A DNA stretch of 64,000 bases from Olsenella sp. An188 (GTDB lineage Bacteria > Actinomycetota > Coriobacteriia > Coriobacteriales > Atopobiaceae): the NCBI RefSeq assembly GCF_002160255.1, contig NZ_NFKF01000002.1, positions 248,001 to 312,000 on the forward strand, in the 5' to 3' direction. The position numbers and the translations under genes are program-made. The stretch's first letter is position 1. Every line of letters begins with the position of its first letter. Shown one piece after another: positions 1-9,890 of this stretch. Under the pieces are notes generated by a model. It ran no database searches, was not told the DNA's origin, and saw only the letters and a program-made list of their open reading frames with translations.

Positions 1-1199
1 CGCTCCTCGCGCTGGGAGCCGCCGATGATCTCGCCGATTCCGGGCACGAGGCAGTCGGCGGCGGCGACGGTCCTGCCGTCGTCGTTCATGCGCATGTAGA
101 ACGCCTTGATCGCGGCAGGGTAGTCCGTGACGAAGACCGGACGGCGGAAGTGCTCCTCAGTGAGGTAGCGCTCGTGCTCGGTCTGCAGGTCGCTCCCCCA
201 GTCGACGGGGAACTCGAAGACGTGACCCGCCGCCTGGGCGTCCTGCAGGATCTTGATGGCGTCGGTGTAGCTCACGCGCCCAAAGTCCGAGGTGGCCACG
301 TGAGTGAGGCGCTCCACGAGGCCCTTGTCCACGAACTTGTTGAAGAACTCCATCTCGTCGGGGCAGTGCTCCATCACGTAGTTGATCACGTGCTTGAGCA
401 TGGCCTCGGCGCAGTCCATGTCGCCCGCGAGGTCGCAGAAGGCCATCTCGGGCTCGACCATCCAGAACTCGGCGGCGTGACGGCGCGTGTTGGAGTTCTC
501 GGCGCGGAAGGTGGGGCCGAAGGTGTAGACGTCGCCAAAGGCGAGCGCGAAGTTCTCGGCCTGGAGCTGGCCGGAGACGGTGAGGTTGGCTGCGTGGCCG
601 AAGAAGTCCTGGCTCCAGTCCACGTGGCCGTCGTCGGTGCGCGGCGGGTTCTCCACGTCGAGCGTGGTCACGCGGAACATCTCGCCGGCGCCCTCGGCGT
701 CGGAGGTGGTGATGATCGGCGTGTTCACGTAGACGAAGCCGCGCTCCTGGAAGAAGCTGTGGATAGCGTAGGCGGCCACGCTGCGCACGCGGAAGACCGC
801 GCGGAACAGGTTGGTGCGGCTGCGCAGGTGCTGCTGGGTGCGCAGGAACTCGCGAGTCTGGCGCTTCTTCTGCATGGGGTAGTCCGGGGCAGAGGCGCCC
901 TCCACCACGATCTGCGCCGCCTGGAGCTCGAAGGGCTGCGGGCGCTCGGGCGTGAGCACGAGCTCGCCGGTCACGACGAGCGCAGAGCCCACCCCGGTGG
1001 CGGCTATCTCGTCGTAGTTCTCGAGCTTCTCGCGGTTCATGACCACCTGCAGGTCCTTGAAGCAGGAGCCGTCGTTGAGCATGACGAAGCCGAAGTTCTT
1101 CATGTCGCGGACCGAGCGGACCCAGCCCGCCACGGTCACGGTGGTGCCGCCGAGCGCGTCGGCGTCGGCGAAGAGCTGCGAGATGTGGGTGCGTTCCAC
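1..1199 (-). CDS. asnS: Asparagine--tRNA ligase (AsnRS), C-terminus cut by window edge
   Basis: This class II aminoacyl-tRNA synthetase charges tRNA-Asn with asparagine in the cytoplasm. The minus-strand frame is open from a GTG at 1199 to the window edge, giving about 399 codons of a usual 460-470. The N-terminus reads as an OB-fold anticodon-binding domain ([19 protein letters not shown]). It is followed by class II motif 2 ([20 protein letters not shown]), typical of AsnRS rather than AspRS. An AAAGGAGA ribosome site at 1205-1212 lies 5 bases before the GTG and decides the start. The last 60 or so residues, with motif 3, lie beyond position 1. Confident call. Confidence 0.95.
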   Translation of the reverse strand, partial: MERTHISQLFADADALGGTTVTVAGWVRSVRDMKNFGFVMLNDGSCFKDLQVVMNREKLENYDEIAATGVGSALVVTGELVLTPERPQPFELQAAQIVVEGASAPDYPMQKKRQTREFLRTQQHLRSRTNLFRAVFRVRSVAAYAIHSFFQERGFVYVNTPIITTSDAEGAGEMFRVTTLDVENPPRTDDGHVDWSQDFFGHAANLTVSGQLQAENFALAFGDVYTFGPTFRAENSNTRRHAAEFWMVEPEMAFCDLAGDMDCAEAMLKHVINYVMEHCPDEMEFFNKFVDKGLVERLTHVATSDFGRVSYTDAIKILQDAQAAGHVFEFPVDWGSDLQTEHERYLTEEHFRRPVFVTDYPAAIKAFYMRMNDDGRTVAAADCLVPGIGEIIGGSQREE

Positions 1200-1318
1200 G
1201 GGGTTCTCCTTTGGTGCGTCGAGGTTCTTCTCGCCTGGTTTGCGCGTCTAACTCTAGCGCAACGGACGGCGCGCCGGAGCGGACACCCCCAGCCGCGGCG
1301 AGAAGCGCCCACACACAG

Positions 1319-1410
1319 AACTGGTCACCTGATATTGCCAGTTTTGAGTAAGACTGGTCACATTAGGTGCCCGGTTTGATAGAGTATTGGTAATTTCATA
1401 TGACCAGTTT
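1319..1410 (+). promoter_or_regulatory. Promoter with ACTGGTCA repeats upstream of the DUF4143 ATPase
   Basis: The sequence shows AACTGGTCA near 1319, GACTGGTCA near 1353 and the inverse TGACCAGTT at 1402-1410. A candidate -35 TTGATA (1376-1381) and -10 TATGAC (1399-1404) are 17 bases apart, and the inverse copy overlaps the -10. This layout fits operator control of the following ATPase gene, possibly by itself. The region is more AT-rich than its surroundings. Operator function is inference. Confidence 0.4.
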
Positions 1411-1419
1411 GGGAGAAGC

Positions 1420-2790
1420 ATGAACCATACCGTTGTTGCCATCCTCCAAGAGTTCTCGCTCGATGCATACCGCCCCATCTTCCACCGCGACCTAGACCTT
1501 GGCGAGCCTCTACCCCCGCGTGCAGGAAACCTCGTCAAAGTCGTGACGGGCATGCGTCGCTCGGGCAAGTCCTACCGCCTCTTTCAGGAAATGGATGCGC
1601 TCCTAGCGGCCGGAGTCCCCGAGAGTCGCATCTGTTACTTCAATTTTGAGGACGATCGCATAAGTCCCGCCACACACCAGACCGGCGACGACGTAATCGA
1701 GGCCTTCCGCTACCTCCACCCAGACGTGGCTCCAGAGGACGGACTCTATCTCTTCTTTGACGAGCTTCAGGAAATGGAGGAATGGGGCTCCTGGCTGCGC
1801 CGCGTCGTGGACACAACGCGGGCAACCATCTACGTAAGCGGCTCATCGTCCAAGATGCTCACAAGCGAGATAGCGACCGAGTTTCGCGGCAGGGCTCTTG
1901 ACTTTGAGCTGCTCCCCTACTCCCTGCGCGAACTTGCCCTGCAAGACGTCGAGCTTGCGGCACACATAGATGATGTCGTCCAGAGCCCGGCACGGCAAAC
2001 GCGACTCCAAGCCCTTCTCGACACCTACCTGACCCGAGGGGGATTTCCGGCAGTCCAAGGGCTCCCCGTGGCACAGGCCAACGGGCTGTTGCAGTCCTAC
2101 ACGCAGCGCGTGGTGGCACGCGATGTGGTGGAGCGTCACAACCTCGCGCGACCGCGCGTTGCCTCCGCACTTGCCTCCCGGCTCATGGGCCTCAGCGGCC
2201 GCCAGCTCTCCGTGCGCAAAATCGAGAACGACCTACGCTCAGCTGGTCTCGCCTCGGGAAGAGGCTACCTCGGGGACCTCATCTCATACTTTGAGGAGGC
2301 GTACCTCGTGTTTCTCGTAAGGGAGCGCTCCCGGGCGCTCTCGGAGAGCACGACCGTCCCGCCCAAGGCATACGCCATCGACCCCGGACTTTCGCTCGCC
2401 AACAGTCGAGCCGGGGTCAGCGACATGGACCAGCGCCTCGAAAATGCCGTCTACCTCGAGCTGAGACGCCGTCATCCCGAGTTTCGCGACGGAGGCATCT
2501 CCACCCTCCGCACCAGGTCGCACGGCTACGAGGTCGACTTCGTCGTGGGCGACGCGCTCGACGAGCGAGCAACCGAGCTCGTCCAGGTAACCGACTCCAT
2601 GGACGACTCCCGAACCGTCGAACGCGAAACGCGCGCCCTCTGGGAGGCCATGGAGGAGCTCGGGGCAAGAGATGGGATTATCGTCGTGCGATCCGGAGCT
2701 CAGGCGCACTATGAGCGCGATGGGATGTCCATCGCCCAGATTCCGGCTTGGAGCTGGCTGTTGTCTACGAACGGAGCGCCGAGCCGCTAG
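1420..2790 (+). CDS. AAA-type ATPase with C-terminal DUF4143 domain
   Basis: The product is a 456-residue cytoplasmic P-loop ATPase of the AAA_14/DUF4143 type. These proteins are common in accessory regions and their function is poorly known. Walker A is GMRRSGKS at residues 44-51, Walker B is LYLFFDELQE near 110, and an arginine-rich sensor segment follows (VSGSSSKMLTSE). The C-terminal part (about 190-440) is DUF4143, with the nuclease-like stretch YEVDFVVGD. ATG 1420 is preferred because GGGAGA lies just upstream; an earlier in-frame TTG at 1387 has no ribosome site. Codon use is less GC-biased than in neighbours, which suggests acquisition. Family call is good; role unknown. Confidence 0.85.
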   Translation: MNHTVVAILQEFSLDAYRPIFHRDLDLGEPLPPRAGNLVKVVTGMRRSGKSYRLFQEMDALLAAGVPESRICYFNFEDDRISPATHQTGDDVIEAFRYLHPDVAPEDGLYLFFDELQEMEEWGSWLRRVVDTTRATIYVSGSSSKMLTSEIATEFRGRALDFELLPYSLRELALQDVELAAHIDDVVQSPARQTRLQALLDTYLTRGGFPAVQGLPVAQANGLLQSYTQRVVARDVVERHNLARPRVASALASRLMGLSGRQLSVRKIENDLRSAGLASGRGYLGDLISYFEEAYLVFLVRERSRALSESTTVPPKAYAIDPGLSLANSRAGVSDMDQRLENAVYLELRRRHPEFRDGGISTLRTRSHGYEVDFVVGDALDERATELVQVTDSMDDSRTVERETRALWEAMEELGARDGIIVVRSGAQAHYERDGMSIAQIPAWSWLLSTNGAPSR

Positions 2791-2833
2791 AATCGTGGGA
2801 GCACACGATGCGGCGACCGCCGGAAGGAGACCC

Positions 2834-3496
2834 ATGGAAGCCTACAAGCGCGAGTTCATCAAGTTCATGGTCGAGAGCGACGTCCTGAAGTTCGGCGACT
2901 TCACGCTCAAGAGCGGCCGCAAGAGCCCGTTTTTCATGAACGCGGGCGCCTACGTCACGGGCAGCCAGCTCAAGTGCCTGGGCGAGTACTACGCCCACGC
3001 CATCCACGACAACTTTGGCCTTGACTTCGACGTGCTCTTCGGGCCGGCGTACAAGGGCATCCCGCTGGCCGTGACCACCGCGATCGCCCTGCACGACCTC
3101 TACGGCAAGGAGGTCCGCTACTGCTCCGACCGCAAGGAGGCCAAGGACCACGGCGCCGACAAGGGCGGCCTGCTCGGCACCTCGCTTGCCGACGGCGACC
3201 GCGTGGTCATGATCGAGGACGTGACCACCTCGGGCAAGTCCATCGACGAGACCTACCCCAAGGTCACCGGCGCCGCAAACGTCGAGGTCAAGGGGCTCAT
3301 CGTGAGCCTGAACCGCATGGAGGTCGGCAAGGGCGGCAAGGTGAGCGCCCAGGAGGAGATCCAGGAGAAGTACGGCTTCCCCGTGGCGAGCATCGTCTCC
3401 ATGTCAGAGGTCGTGGAGGTGCTCGACGGCACCGTCATCACGCCCGAGCTGCACGCCGCGATCGACGCGTACTACGAGCAGTACGGCGTGAAGTAG
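2834..3496 (+). CDS. pyrE: Orotate phosphoribosyltransferase
   Basis: This enzyme makes orotidine 5'-phosphate from orotate and PRPP in pyrimidine synthesis. The 220-residue product has the PRPP-binding motif VVMIEDVTTSGKSIDE (about 120-135) and the substrate segment GPAYKGIPLA. Length fits the family. The start is ATG 2834, fixed by GGAAGGAG just upstream. A TAGAAT -10-like hexamer at 2788-2793 overlaps the end of the ATPase gene, so pyrE may have its own promoter. No other pyr genes are nearby. Confidence 0.93.
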   Translation: MEAYKREFIKFMVESDVLKFGDFTLKSGRKSPFFMNAGAYVTGSQLKCLGEYYAHAIHDNFGLDFDVLFGPAYKGIPLAVTTAIALHDLYGKEVRYCSDRKEAKDHGADKGGLLGTSLADGDRVVMIEDVTTSGKSIDETYPKVTGAANVEVKGLIVSLNRMEVGKGGKVSAQEEIQEKYGFPVASIVSMSEVVEVLDGTVITPELHAAIDAYYEQYGVK

Positions 3497-3513
3497 CCCC
3501 TCGAGGCTCCCGC

Positions 3514-3547
3514 CGCGCGCCGGGAGGCCACCCCCTCCCGGCGCGCG
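3514..3547. terminator. GC-rich hairpin between convergent pyrE and nitroreductase
   Basis: CGCGCGCCGGGAGG (3514-3527) pairs perfectly with CCTCCCGGCGCGCG (3534-3547) around a 6-base loop. It lies between two converging gene ends, so it can end transcription from both sides. No clear T-run follows on either strand. Confidence 0.6.
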
Positions 3548-3554
3548 ACCGGCG

Positions 3555-4070
3555 CTACAGCCGCGTCACGAGCTCGCCGACGTCCCGTCGCTCGAAGTGC
3601 TTGGGCGCGGGACCGCCCTCCGGCGCCGGGTATCCCAGCGGGAAGATGGCCACGAGGTCGCAGCCGGCCATCTCGGGGAAGGCCTCCGCCAGCGCCGGGG
3701 CGTCGAAGTGGCCCACCCACGTGGTCCCGAGGCCGAGGTCGTGCGCGGCGAGCATCACGTGCGTGGCAACGATGCTCGCGTCCACGTCGGCGAAGTTGCG
3801 GCCGTCGTACTTGCGGACCCAGGCCTCGTCGGCGACGGCCCCCACCACCACGAAGACGCGCGCCCCGAAGCTGAACCGCGTGCATGCGCTCAGGCGCTCC
3901 ACGGCCTCCGGGCTCTCGACGACCCACGCGCGCCAGGGCTGCCTGTCAACCGCGGTCGGCGCGGCGACGGCGGCCGCAAGCAGCGCGTCGACCTTCTCGG
4001 GCTCGACGGGGCGGTCGGTGAAGGCGCGGCAGGAGTAGCGGTCGCGCGCAAGCTCAAGGAAGTCGGTCAT
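3555..4070 (-). CDS. Nitroreductase family protein
   Basis: This is a short (171-residue) FMN-dependent nitroreductase-like protein. The N-terminal RDRYSCRAFTDRPV holds the Arg-Ser/Cys-x-Arg segment that binds the FMN phosphate in this family. LGLGTTWVGHF (about 110-120) and VAIFPLGYPAPEG (about 140-152) match conserved family segments. Substrate cannot be told. ATG 4070 is chosen because GAAGGGA precedes it; an upstream in-frame codon at 4097 lacks a ribosome site. It converges on pyrE. Confidence 0.85.
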   Translation of the reverse strand: MTDFLELARDRYSCRAFTDRPVEPEKVDALLAAAVAAPTAVDRQPWRAWVVESPEAVERLSACTRFSFGARVFVVVGAVADEAWVRKYDGRNFADVDASIVATHVMLAAHDLGLGTTWVGHFDAPALAEAFPEMAGCDLVAIFPLGYPAPEGGPAPKHFERRDVGELVTRL

Positions 4071-4112
4071 GGCTGTCCCTTCGTCGCGGGTCCTCACCCG
4101 AGTTTACACCGC

Positions 4113-6857
4113 TCACGCGTAGACGCCGCGCATCCCCGGAACCTGGCCGTTCACCGCGTTTGAGTTAGCGATGGCGTAGAGGTAGCGGTGCATGGCCTGC
4201 CGCATGGCGCGCACCGCCGTGGCGCTCTCGGCGTCCGCCATCTCCCCGGTCGTGGCGGTCGTGGTGAAGTTGACGTCGGTCCCGGCGTAGATGGCCTGGT
4301 TCTTGTCGGTGTAGTCGTAGAGGGACCAGTCCGAGATCACGTACCCGTCAAAGCCCCACTCGTCACGCAGCAGCTCGGTGCAGAGGGCGCGGCTGCCCCC
4401 CGCCCACGTGGCCCCCACGTAGTTGTACGAGCTCATGACCGCCTTGGCGGCCCCCACCTCGCGCTCCCGGCGCTCCCCCGTCGCGGCGTCGAGGTAGGGC
4501 ACGCTCCCGCGCGCCGTCTTGACCACGATCTCGAACGGGCGGCAGTAGATCTCGCGGATGGCCTGCTCGCTCGCCCAGGTGAGCAGGTGCGCGCAGCGGT
4601 TGGTGTCCTGGTCGTTCAGGGCGAAGTGCTTGATCTGGGCGTAGACGCCGCGCGTGAAGGCACCCTCCACCTCCGCCGCGGCGAGCGTCCCGGCCAGCAG
4701 CGGGTCCTCGGAGTAGTACTCGAAGTTGCGCCCGCCGAACGGCGAGCGGTGGCAGTTCATCGCCGGGGCGCACCAGCCGCTCATGCCCGCCAGGAGCAGC
4801 TCGTCGCCGATCGCCTCGCCCATCGCGCGCGCCAGGCCCGCGTCCCACGTCTGCGCCACCAGGTACTCGCTCGGATACCCGCAGTGGCCGGCCTCGCTCA
4901 CGTAGACCGAGATCCCGGCCGGCCCGTCCCCCTCGCGCACCTCGGGCTTGCCCACGGAAGGCACCGAGACGCTCCCGTAGCTGTGGTTGTTGAGCACGAG
5001 GTTCATCGCGTTGGGATGGAGCTGGTCGAGCAGCGGCTCCCAGAGGGGGTCGTCGTAGGGAAGGCCGCGCAGGTCGATGAGGGAGAGACCGTTCTTCGCG
5101 CGCGTGGTCGGCATCTCGTCGTCGGGGTTCACGGCGGAAAGCGCGTCGTACTCCTCGAGCGCCACGTCCACCGAGGCCGCCGTCCGATCCTCGGCGCGCG
5201 TCGGGAACGTCCCGGCAAAGTCGGCGCGCGTGAGCGGCGTGCAGTGCGTCTCCAGGTAGTCGGTCACGTCGTCAAAGCGGTTCGCCACGCTCGCGCCCGT
5301 GGCCGAGTCGGTGTCGTAGACGGTCTCGCCGAGCTCGAGCGTGCGCACGCCCACCACCGTGTGGGAGTCCGAGCGCAGGCTCACCTCGTAGCTCCCGGCC
5401 TCGAGCAGCCACGCCCCGCGGTCGCTGCTCCAGCTCGCCAGGTCGCGCACGGCAAACGAGAGCCCCACCTCCTCGGACGCGCCCGGGGCGAGCTCGGCGG
5501 TCTTGGCAAAGGCGAGAAGCACCACGGCGCTCTTCTCGACCGCGCCCGTGTAGGGCGCGCTCCCGTAGACCTGCACCACGTCGCGGCCCGCCACCTGGCC
5601 CGCGTTGGTCACGCGCGCCCGCACGGACACCTCCTCGCCCTCGCGCGTCACCTCGAGGAGCTCCCGCTCGAACGTGGTATAGGAGAGGCCGTAGCCAAAG
5701 GGGAACGTCACCGCGGCGTCGTAGTCGAAGCCCTCGTAGCGGCCGGCCGCCGCCTCCGCCGCCGCGGTCTCGTAGTAGCGATAGCCCACGTAGACGCCCT
5801 CCTCGTACTCCACGAAGTGGGCGCCCGAGCCGATCGAGGTGTAGTAGTCCGTGACGTCGGGGTAGGTGTGGTCGCCAAAGTTCATGAAGCTCGGCGTGGC
5901 CGAGAGGTCCGACGCCCACAGGTCGCAGGTGCGCCCGGACGGGTTGACCTCGCCCGTGAGGACCCGCGCCACGGAGCGCAGCCCCACCGCCCCCGGAAAG
6001 CCTATCTCCACGAGGGCGGACGCCGCGCAGGGGCCGCCCGGCTCCACGAGCGGGCCAACCTCCATCGTGGTGGCCACGTTGAGCAGCACCACGAGCGCGT
6101 CGCAGGCCTCGCGCGCGGCGGCGAGCAGCTCGCGCTCCTCCGCGCAGAGCTCGAGCTGGTGCTGGCCCTCCTCGTAGCGCGCCGTCTCGGCGTTGGCCAC
6201 GAAGGTCTCCGAGACCCCGGACTCCAGGCTGGCGAGAAGGTCCTGCGAGAGGTCTGCCCCCTCGCCGCTCGGCCGGGAGAGCACGACCACGCCCACCGTC
6301 CCCGCGAGCGAGGCGCGCACCTCCTGCGGGTAGGACCCCCACGGCACCTCGCCGAGGTAGTGCGAGACGGTCTCGGGCCGGTCGAGCGCGCCCACGGTCG
6401 CGCGCGGGTAGTCGGGAGCCACGGACGAGAGCCACTCCCAGGCGGTCGCGTTCACCACGAGCCCGGCGCCCTCCGCCGCCGCGCGCAGGTCCACCGCGGA
6501 CGAGGAGTCTATGAGCGCCGCCCCCGTGCCCCCGTAGACCACGTCGACCGCGCCGCGCCCGAGCAGGCTCACGGTCGTGCCCGGGGCAAGCGGCAGCGTC
6601 CCGTCGTTGGCGAGAAGGACCACGCCCCCTGCCTCTACCTCCTCGGCCACGGCCTCGCCCGCGGCGCGCGCCTCCTCGGTGCTCGCGCAGGAGCTCTCGT
6701 AGTAGGTGGCGTCCCAGCCGGTGGTGTCCCCGACGCTCTCCACGCCTGTCAGCTCGCGCCGCCCGCCGTCGTCGCCAGCCTGCGCTTCGCAGGCGGCAAG
6801 CCCCGCCAGCGCGAGCCCCGCCAGCGCGATCGCTGATCTTCTCGTCGTCGTTCCCAT
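4113..6857 (-). CDS. Circularly permuted GH3 glycosidase, lipoprotein
   Basis: A 914-residue secreted beta-glycosidase-like protein. The N-terminus TTRRSAIALAGL...LAAC is a twin-arginine-like signal with a lipobox, so the enzyme is probably lipid-anchored outside. Domain order is reversed compared with canonical GH3. The C-terminal alpha/beta domain comes first (about 60-330) and a fibronectin III-like domain follows (about 410-520, after FPFGYGLSYTTFE). The TIM barrel is last (about 590-900), with KHFALNDQ and the nucleophile motif VISDW (Asp843). It resembles the protein at 17907-20855 but ends without a membrane tail. Permuted GH3 proteins are known in gut bacteria; substrate is unknown. 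Confidence 0.88.
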   Translation of the reverse strand: MGTTTRRSAIALAGLALAGLAACEAQAGDDGGRRELTGVESVGDTTGWDATYYESSCASTEEARAAGEAVAEEVEAGGVVLLANDGTLPLAPGTTVSLLGRGAVDVVYGGTGAALIDSSSAVDLRAAAEGAGLVVNATAWEWLSSVAPDYPRATVGALDRPETVSHYLGEVPWGSYPQEVRASLAGTVGVVVLSRPSGEGADLSQDLLASLESGVSETFVANAETARYEEGQHQLELCAEERELLAAAREACDALVVLLNVATTMEVGPLVEPGGPCAASALVEIGFPGAVGLRSVARVLTGEVNPSGRTCDLWASDLSATPSFMNFGDHTYPDVTDYYTSIGSGAHFVEYEEGVYVGYRYYETAAAEAAAGRYEGFDYDAAVTFPFGYGLSYTTFERELLEVTREGEEVSVRARVTNAGQVAGRDVVQVYGSAPYTGAVEKSAVVLLAFAKTAELAPGASEEVGLSFAVRDLASWSSDRGAWLLEAGSYEVSLRSDSHTVVGVRTLELGETVYDTDSATGASVANRFDDVTDYLETHCTPLTRADFAGTFPTRAEDRTAASVDVALEEYDALSAVNPDDEMPTTRAKNGLSLIDLRGLPYDDPLWEPLLDQLHPNAMNLVLNNHSYGSVSVPSVGKPEVREGDGPAGISVYVSEAGHCGYPSEYLVAQTWDAGLARAMGEAIGDELLLAGMSGWCAPAMNCHRSPFGGRNFEYYSEDPLLAGTLAAAEVEGAFTRGVYAQIKHFALNDQDTNRCAHLLTWASEQAIREIYCRPFEIVVKTARGSVPYLDAATGERREREVGAAKAVMSSYNYVGATWAGGSRALCTELLRDEWGFDGYVISDWSLYDYTDKNQAIYAGTDVNFTTTATTGEMADAESATAVRAMRQAMHRYLYAIANSNAVNGQVPGMRGVYA

Positions 6858-7274
6858 GAGTTCCTCCCCCGTTGCCTCTCTTGTCTGGCAACGAGCGTAG
6901 GGGACGCGGCCGCCGGCGTGCGTGCGCGCGGCGCGAGACGGCCTCCCGGCGGCGCAACGGGCTCGCGAGGGCCACGAGCGCCGGGGCGCGACCGCCCCCC
7001 AAACGCACGGAGGCCCGGAGCATGGCGTCCGGGCCCCTGAGGCAAGGGAGAGAATGACCGAGGCCGGAACCGGGGAAAGGAGGGGAGGAGCGGCTCGGCC
7101 GTGCTTGTGCGGAAACTCTGGTCACCCTCTCTGTTGAGCCTAGAATAGCCCGCCGGGGCGCGACGGGGCCAAAGCCGGCGCAACCGGCCTGTTTTCCGAC
7201 ACGTTCTGCACTGCTCGCCGTTCGTGCCGGCTCGCGCGGCGCGCGGTAGAATGGATGGCCCGAAAGGAGACGCC
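6858..7274. other. Divergent intergenic region with one hairpin
   Basis: About 420 bases separate the GH3 start (minus) and the helicase start (plus). No credible gene is visible. GGCCCGGA (7012-7019) pairs with TCCGGGCC (7028-7035). A TAGAAT -10-like hexamer lies at 7247-7252, about 22 bases before the helicase start, without a recognisable -35. Another TAGAAT lies near 7141. The hairpin's role is unclear. Confidence 0.4.
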
Positions 7275-9878
7275 ATGCCCGTAGCACCCACAGCCCCCTC
7301 GTCGCCCGCCGTGACCGTGGACGAGGGCGTCAACGGCCCCGGATCGCTGGGCCGCCTCATCCCCTGGCCCGACGACGAGACCTACCCCAACATCGGGGCG
7401 GACGAGGCGCTCGACCTCTTCCTCGGCTGGGTGGACTCACGCGGGATCGAGCTCTGGCCCCACCAGGAGGAGGCCCTGCTGTCGCTGGCGGCGGGCGACC
7501 ACCTCATCCTGGGCACGCCCACGGGCTCGGGCAAGTCCATGGTGGCCCTGGGCATGTGCTTCATGAGCGTGTGCACGGACCGGCGCGCCTACTACACCGC
7601 CCCGATCAAGGCCCTGGTCAGCGAGAAGTTCTTTGACCTCGTGGAGCTCTTCGGCCGCGAGAACGTGGGCATGATCACCGGAGACGCCGCCATCAACGCC
7701 GAGGCCCCGATCATCTGCTGCACGGCGGAGATCCTCGCCAACCAGGCCCTGCGCGAGGGCGAGGGCTGCGACGTGGGCTGCGTGGCGATGGACGAGTTCC
7801 ACTTCTACGCCGACCCCGACCGCGGGTGGGCGTGGCAGGTGCCGCTGCTCACCCTCCCCCACGCGCAGTTCCTGCTCATGAGCGCCACGCTCGGCGACAC
7901 GAGCTCCATCGCTTCCGCGCTCTCCGAGCACACGGGCGGCCGCACGGTGGACACGATCGCCGACGCCCCGCGCCCGGTGCCGCTCTCCTACGAGTTCGTG
8001 GACACGGCGCTCGAGGGCACCGTCGAGCTCGCGCTGCGCGCGGGCGAGGCGCCGCTGTACGTGGTGCACTTCTCGCAGGACGCGGCGCTCGCGAGCGCGC
8101 AGAGCCTGGCGAGCTACGGCGTATCCACCAAGGAGCAGCGCGAGGCCATCAAGGACGCCATCAAGGGGACCCGCTTCACCACCACCTTCGGCAAGACCCT
8201 GCAGCGCCTCCTGGGCTGCGGCGTGGGCGTGCACCACGCCGGAATGCTGCCGCGTTACCGCCTTCTGGTGGAGAAGCTCGCCCAGCAGGGGCTGCTGCCC
8301 GTCATCTGCGGCACGGACACGCTGGGCGTGGGCATCAACGTTCCCATCCACACCGTGGTGCTCACCGCGCTCTCCAAGTTCGACGGGCGGCGCATGCGCC
8401 ACCTCAACGCGCGCGAGTTCCACCAGATCGTGGGCCGCGCGGGACGCGCCGGCTTCGACACCGAGGGCCACGTCATCGCCGAGGCCACCGAGTACGACAT
8501 CGAGAACGCCCGCGCGCTGCGCAAGGCCGGCGGCGACCCCAAGAAGGCCCGCAAGGCGAAGACCAAGAAGCCGCCCGAGGGCTTTGTCGGCTGGAACAAG
8601 CAGACCTTCGAGCGCCTGATCGCGGCGGTGCCCGAGCCGCTGCGGCCGCGCATGAAGGTCACGCACTCGATGGTGCTCGCCGAGGTCGAGCAGGGCGGCG
8701 ACGCCTGGGCGCGCGTGCACAGGCTCATCGAGGACTCCGCGCAGCCCGCCGAGGAGAAGGAGGCGCTCTCCACGCGCGCCGACGAGATCTTCGCCACGCT
8801 CATGGACGCCGGCGTGGTCTCGCGCGAGGAGGGGCCGGACGGCGAGGCCAGCTGGTCCACCACGGTCGACCTGCCGGACGACTTTGCGCTCGACCAGCCG
8901 CTCTCGCCGTTTCTTCTCGCCGCGCTCGAGCTCCTGGACCCGGAGTCTGAGACCTACGCGCTCGACGTCATCTCCATGGCGGAGGCAACGCTCGAGGACC
9001 CGTGGCAGATCCTGCGCGCCCAGCAGCGCGTGGCGCGCGACCGCGCGATGTCTGAGATGAAGGCCGAGGGCGTCGAGTACGACGAGCGCATGGAGCGCCT
9101 GCAGGAGGTCACGTGGCCCAAGCCGCTCGAGGAGCTGCTCGAGGCCGCCTTCGCCGAGTACTGCGAGAAGGTCCCGTGGGCGCGCGACTTTAGCCTCTCG
9201 CCCAAGTCCGTCCTGCGCGACATGGTCGAGACGGCGAGCGACTTCAAGGAGTACGTGGGCCGCTACAACATCGCGCGCTCCGAGGGCCTGCTGCTGCGCT
9301 ACCTCTCCGAGGCGTACCGCGCGCTCGACCGCACGGTGCCGGTGTCAAAGCGCGACGAGCGGCTGACGGACATCGTCTCCTGGCTGGGCCTGGTTGTGCG
9401 CACGGTGGACTCCTCGCTCGTGGACGAGTGGTCCGCGGCGGGCGAGGGCTCGGCCGCCGGCCTGGACGCGGCGCCGCCCGCGGCCGACGAGGTGGTGCGC
9501 GACCGCCGCGGCCTCACGCTGCTCGTGAGAAACGCGCTGTTCGCACGCGTGCGGCTGGCGGCCTTCGGCGACGTGGAGGCGCTCGGCAAGCTCGACGGCG
9601 AGTGGGGCTGGCGCGCGCCGGTGTGGCAGCGCGCACTCGACCGCTTCTACGAGGAGCACGACGAGATCGTGCTGGACGGCGACGCGCGCTCGACCTCCTA
9701 CTACACCATCGACGAGTCCGACGAGCGCTCGGCGCACGTCTGGCACGTCCACCAGGTGTTCCGCGACTCCGACGACGACCGCGACTTCGGCATCTGGGCC
9801 GACGTGGACCTCGACGCCACGCAGGACGAGGGCGCCGTGGTCTTCTCGGGCTACCGCGTGGGCTTCGTGGACGACTAG
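7275..9878 (+). CDS. Ski2-like DEAD/DEAH superfamily II helicase (DUF3516 type)
   Basis: An 867-residue RNA or DNA helicase. RecA domain 1 has Walker A GTPTGSGKS (about 78-86), the DEAH-class box MDEFHFY and motif III LMSATLG. RecA domain 2 has GVGVHHAGMLPRYR, GTDTLGVGINVP and the arginine-finger motif QIVGRAGRAG. A long C-terminal region (about 480-867) fits the DUF3516 extension of actinobacterial Ski2-like helicases. ATG 7275 follows AAAGGAGA; the in-frame codon at 7224 has no ribosome site. Substrate is unknown but RNA is likely by analogy. Confidence 0.88.
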   Translation: MPVAPTAPSSPAVTVDEGVNGPGSLGRLIPWPDDETYPNIGADEALDLFLGWVDSRGIELWPHQEEALLSLAAGDHLILGTPTGSGKSMVALGMCFMSVCTDRRAYYTAPIKALVSEKFFDLVELFGRENVGMITGDAAINAEAPIICCTAEILANQALREGEGCDVGCVAMDEFHFYADPDRGWAWQVPLLTLPHAQFLLMSATLGDTSSIASALSEHTGGRTVDTIADAPRPVPLSYEFVDTALEGTVELALRAGEAPLYVVHFSQDAALASAQSLASYGVSTKEQREAIKDAIKGTRFTTTFGKTLQRLLGCGVGVHHAGMLPRYRLLVEKLAQQGLLPVICGTDTLGVGINVPIHTVVLTALSKFDGRRMRHLNAREFHQIVGRAGRAGFDTEGHVIAEATEYDIENARALRKAGGDPKKARKAKTKKPPEGFVGWNKQTFERLIAAVPEPLRPRMKVTHSMVLAEVEQGGDAWARVHRLIEDSAQPAEEKEALSTRADEIFATLMDAGVVSREEGPDGEASWSTTVDLPDDFALDQPLSPFLLAALELLDPESETYALDVISMAEATLEDPWQILRAQQRVARDRAMSEMKAEGVEYDERMERLQEVTWPKPLEELLEAAFAEYCEKVPWARDFSLSPKSVLRDMVETASDFKEYVGRYNIARSEGLLLRYLSEAYRALDRTVPVSKRDERLTDIVSWLGLVVRTVDSSLVDEWSAAGEGSAAGLDAAPPAADEVVRDRRGLTLLVRNALFARVRLAAFGDVEALGKLDGEWGWRAPVWQRALDRFYEEHDEIVLDGDARSTSYYTIDESDERSAHVWHVHQVFRDSDDDRDFGIWADVDLDATQDEGAVVFSGYRVGFVDD

Positions 9879-9890
9879 CCGCGCGCCGCG

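Noticed and set aside
4188-6836. Long open frames antisense to the GH3 gene (over 800 codons), and similar ones opposite other GH3 genes, helD and purL.
   Set aside because: High-GC codon bias leaves antisense frames open. Their products are His/Arg/Gly-rich low-complexity strings without domains or ribosome sites.
7012-7035. GGCCCGGA hairpin as a terminator.
   Set aside because: It lies upstream of both divergent genes, with no gene end on either side and no U-tract.
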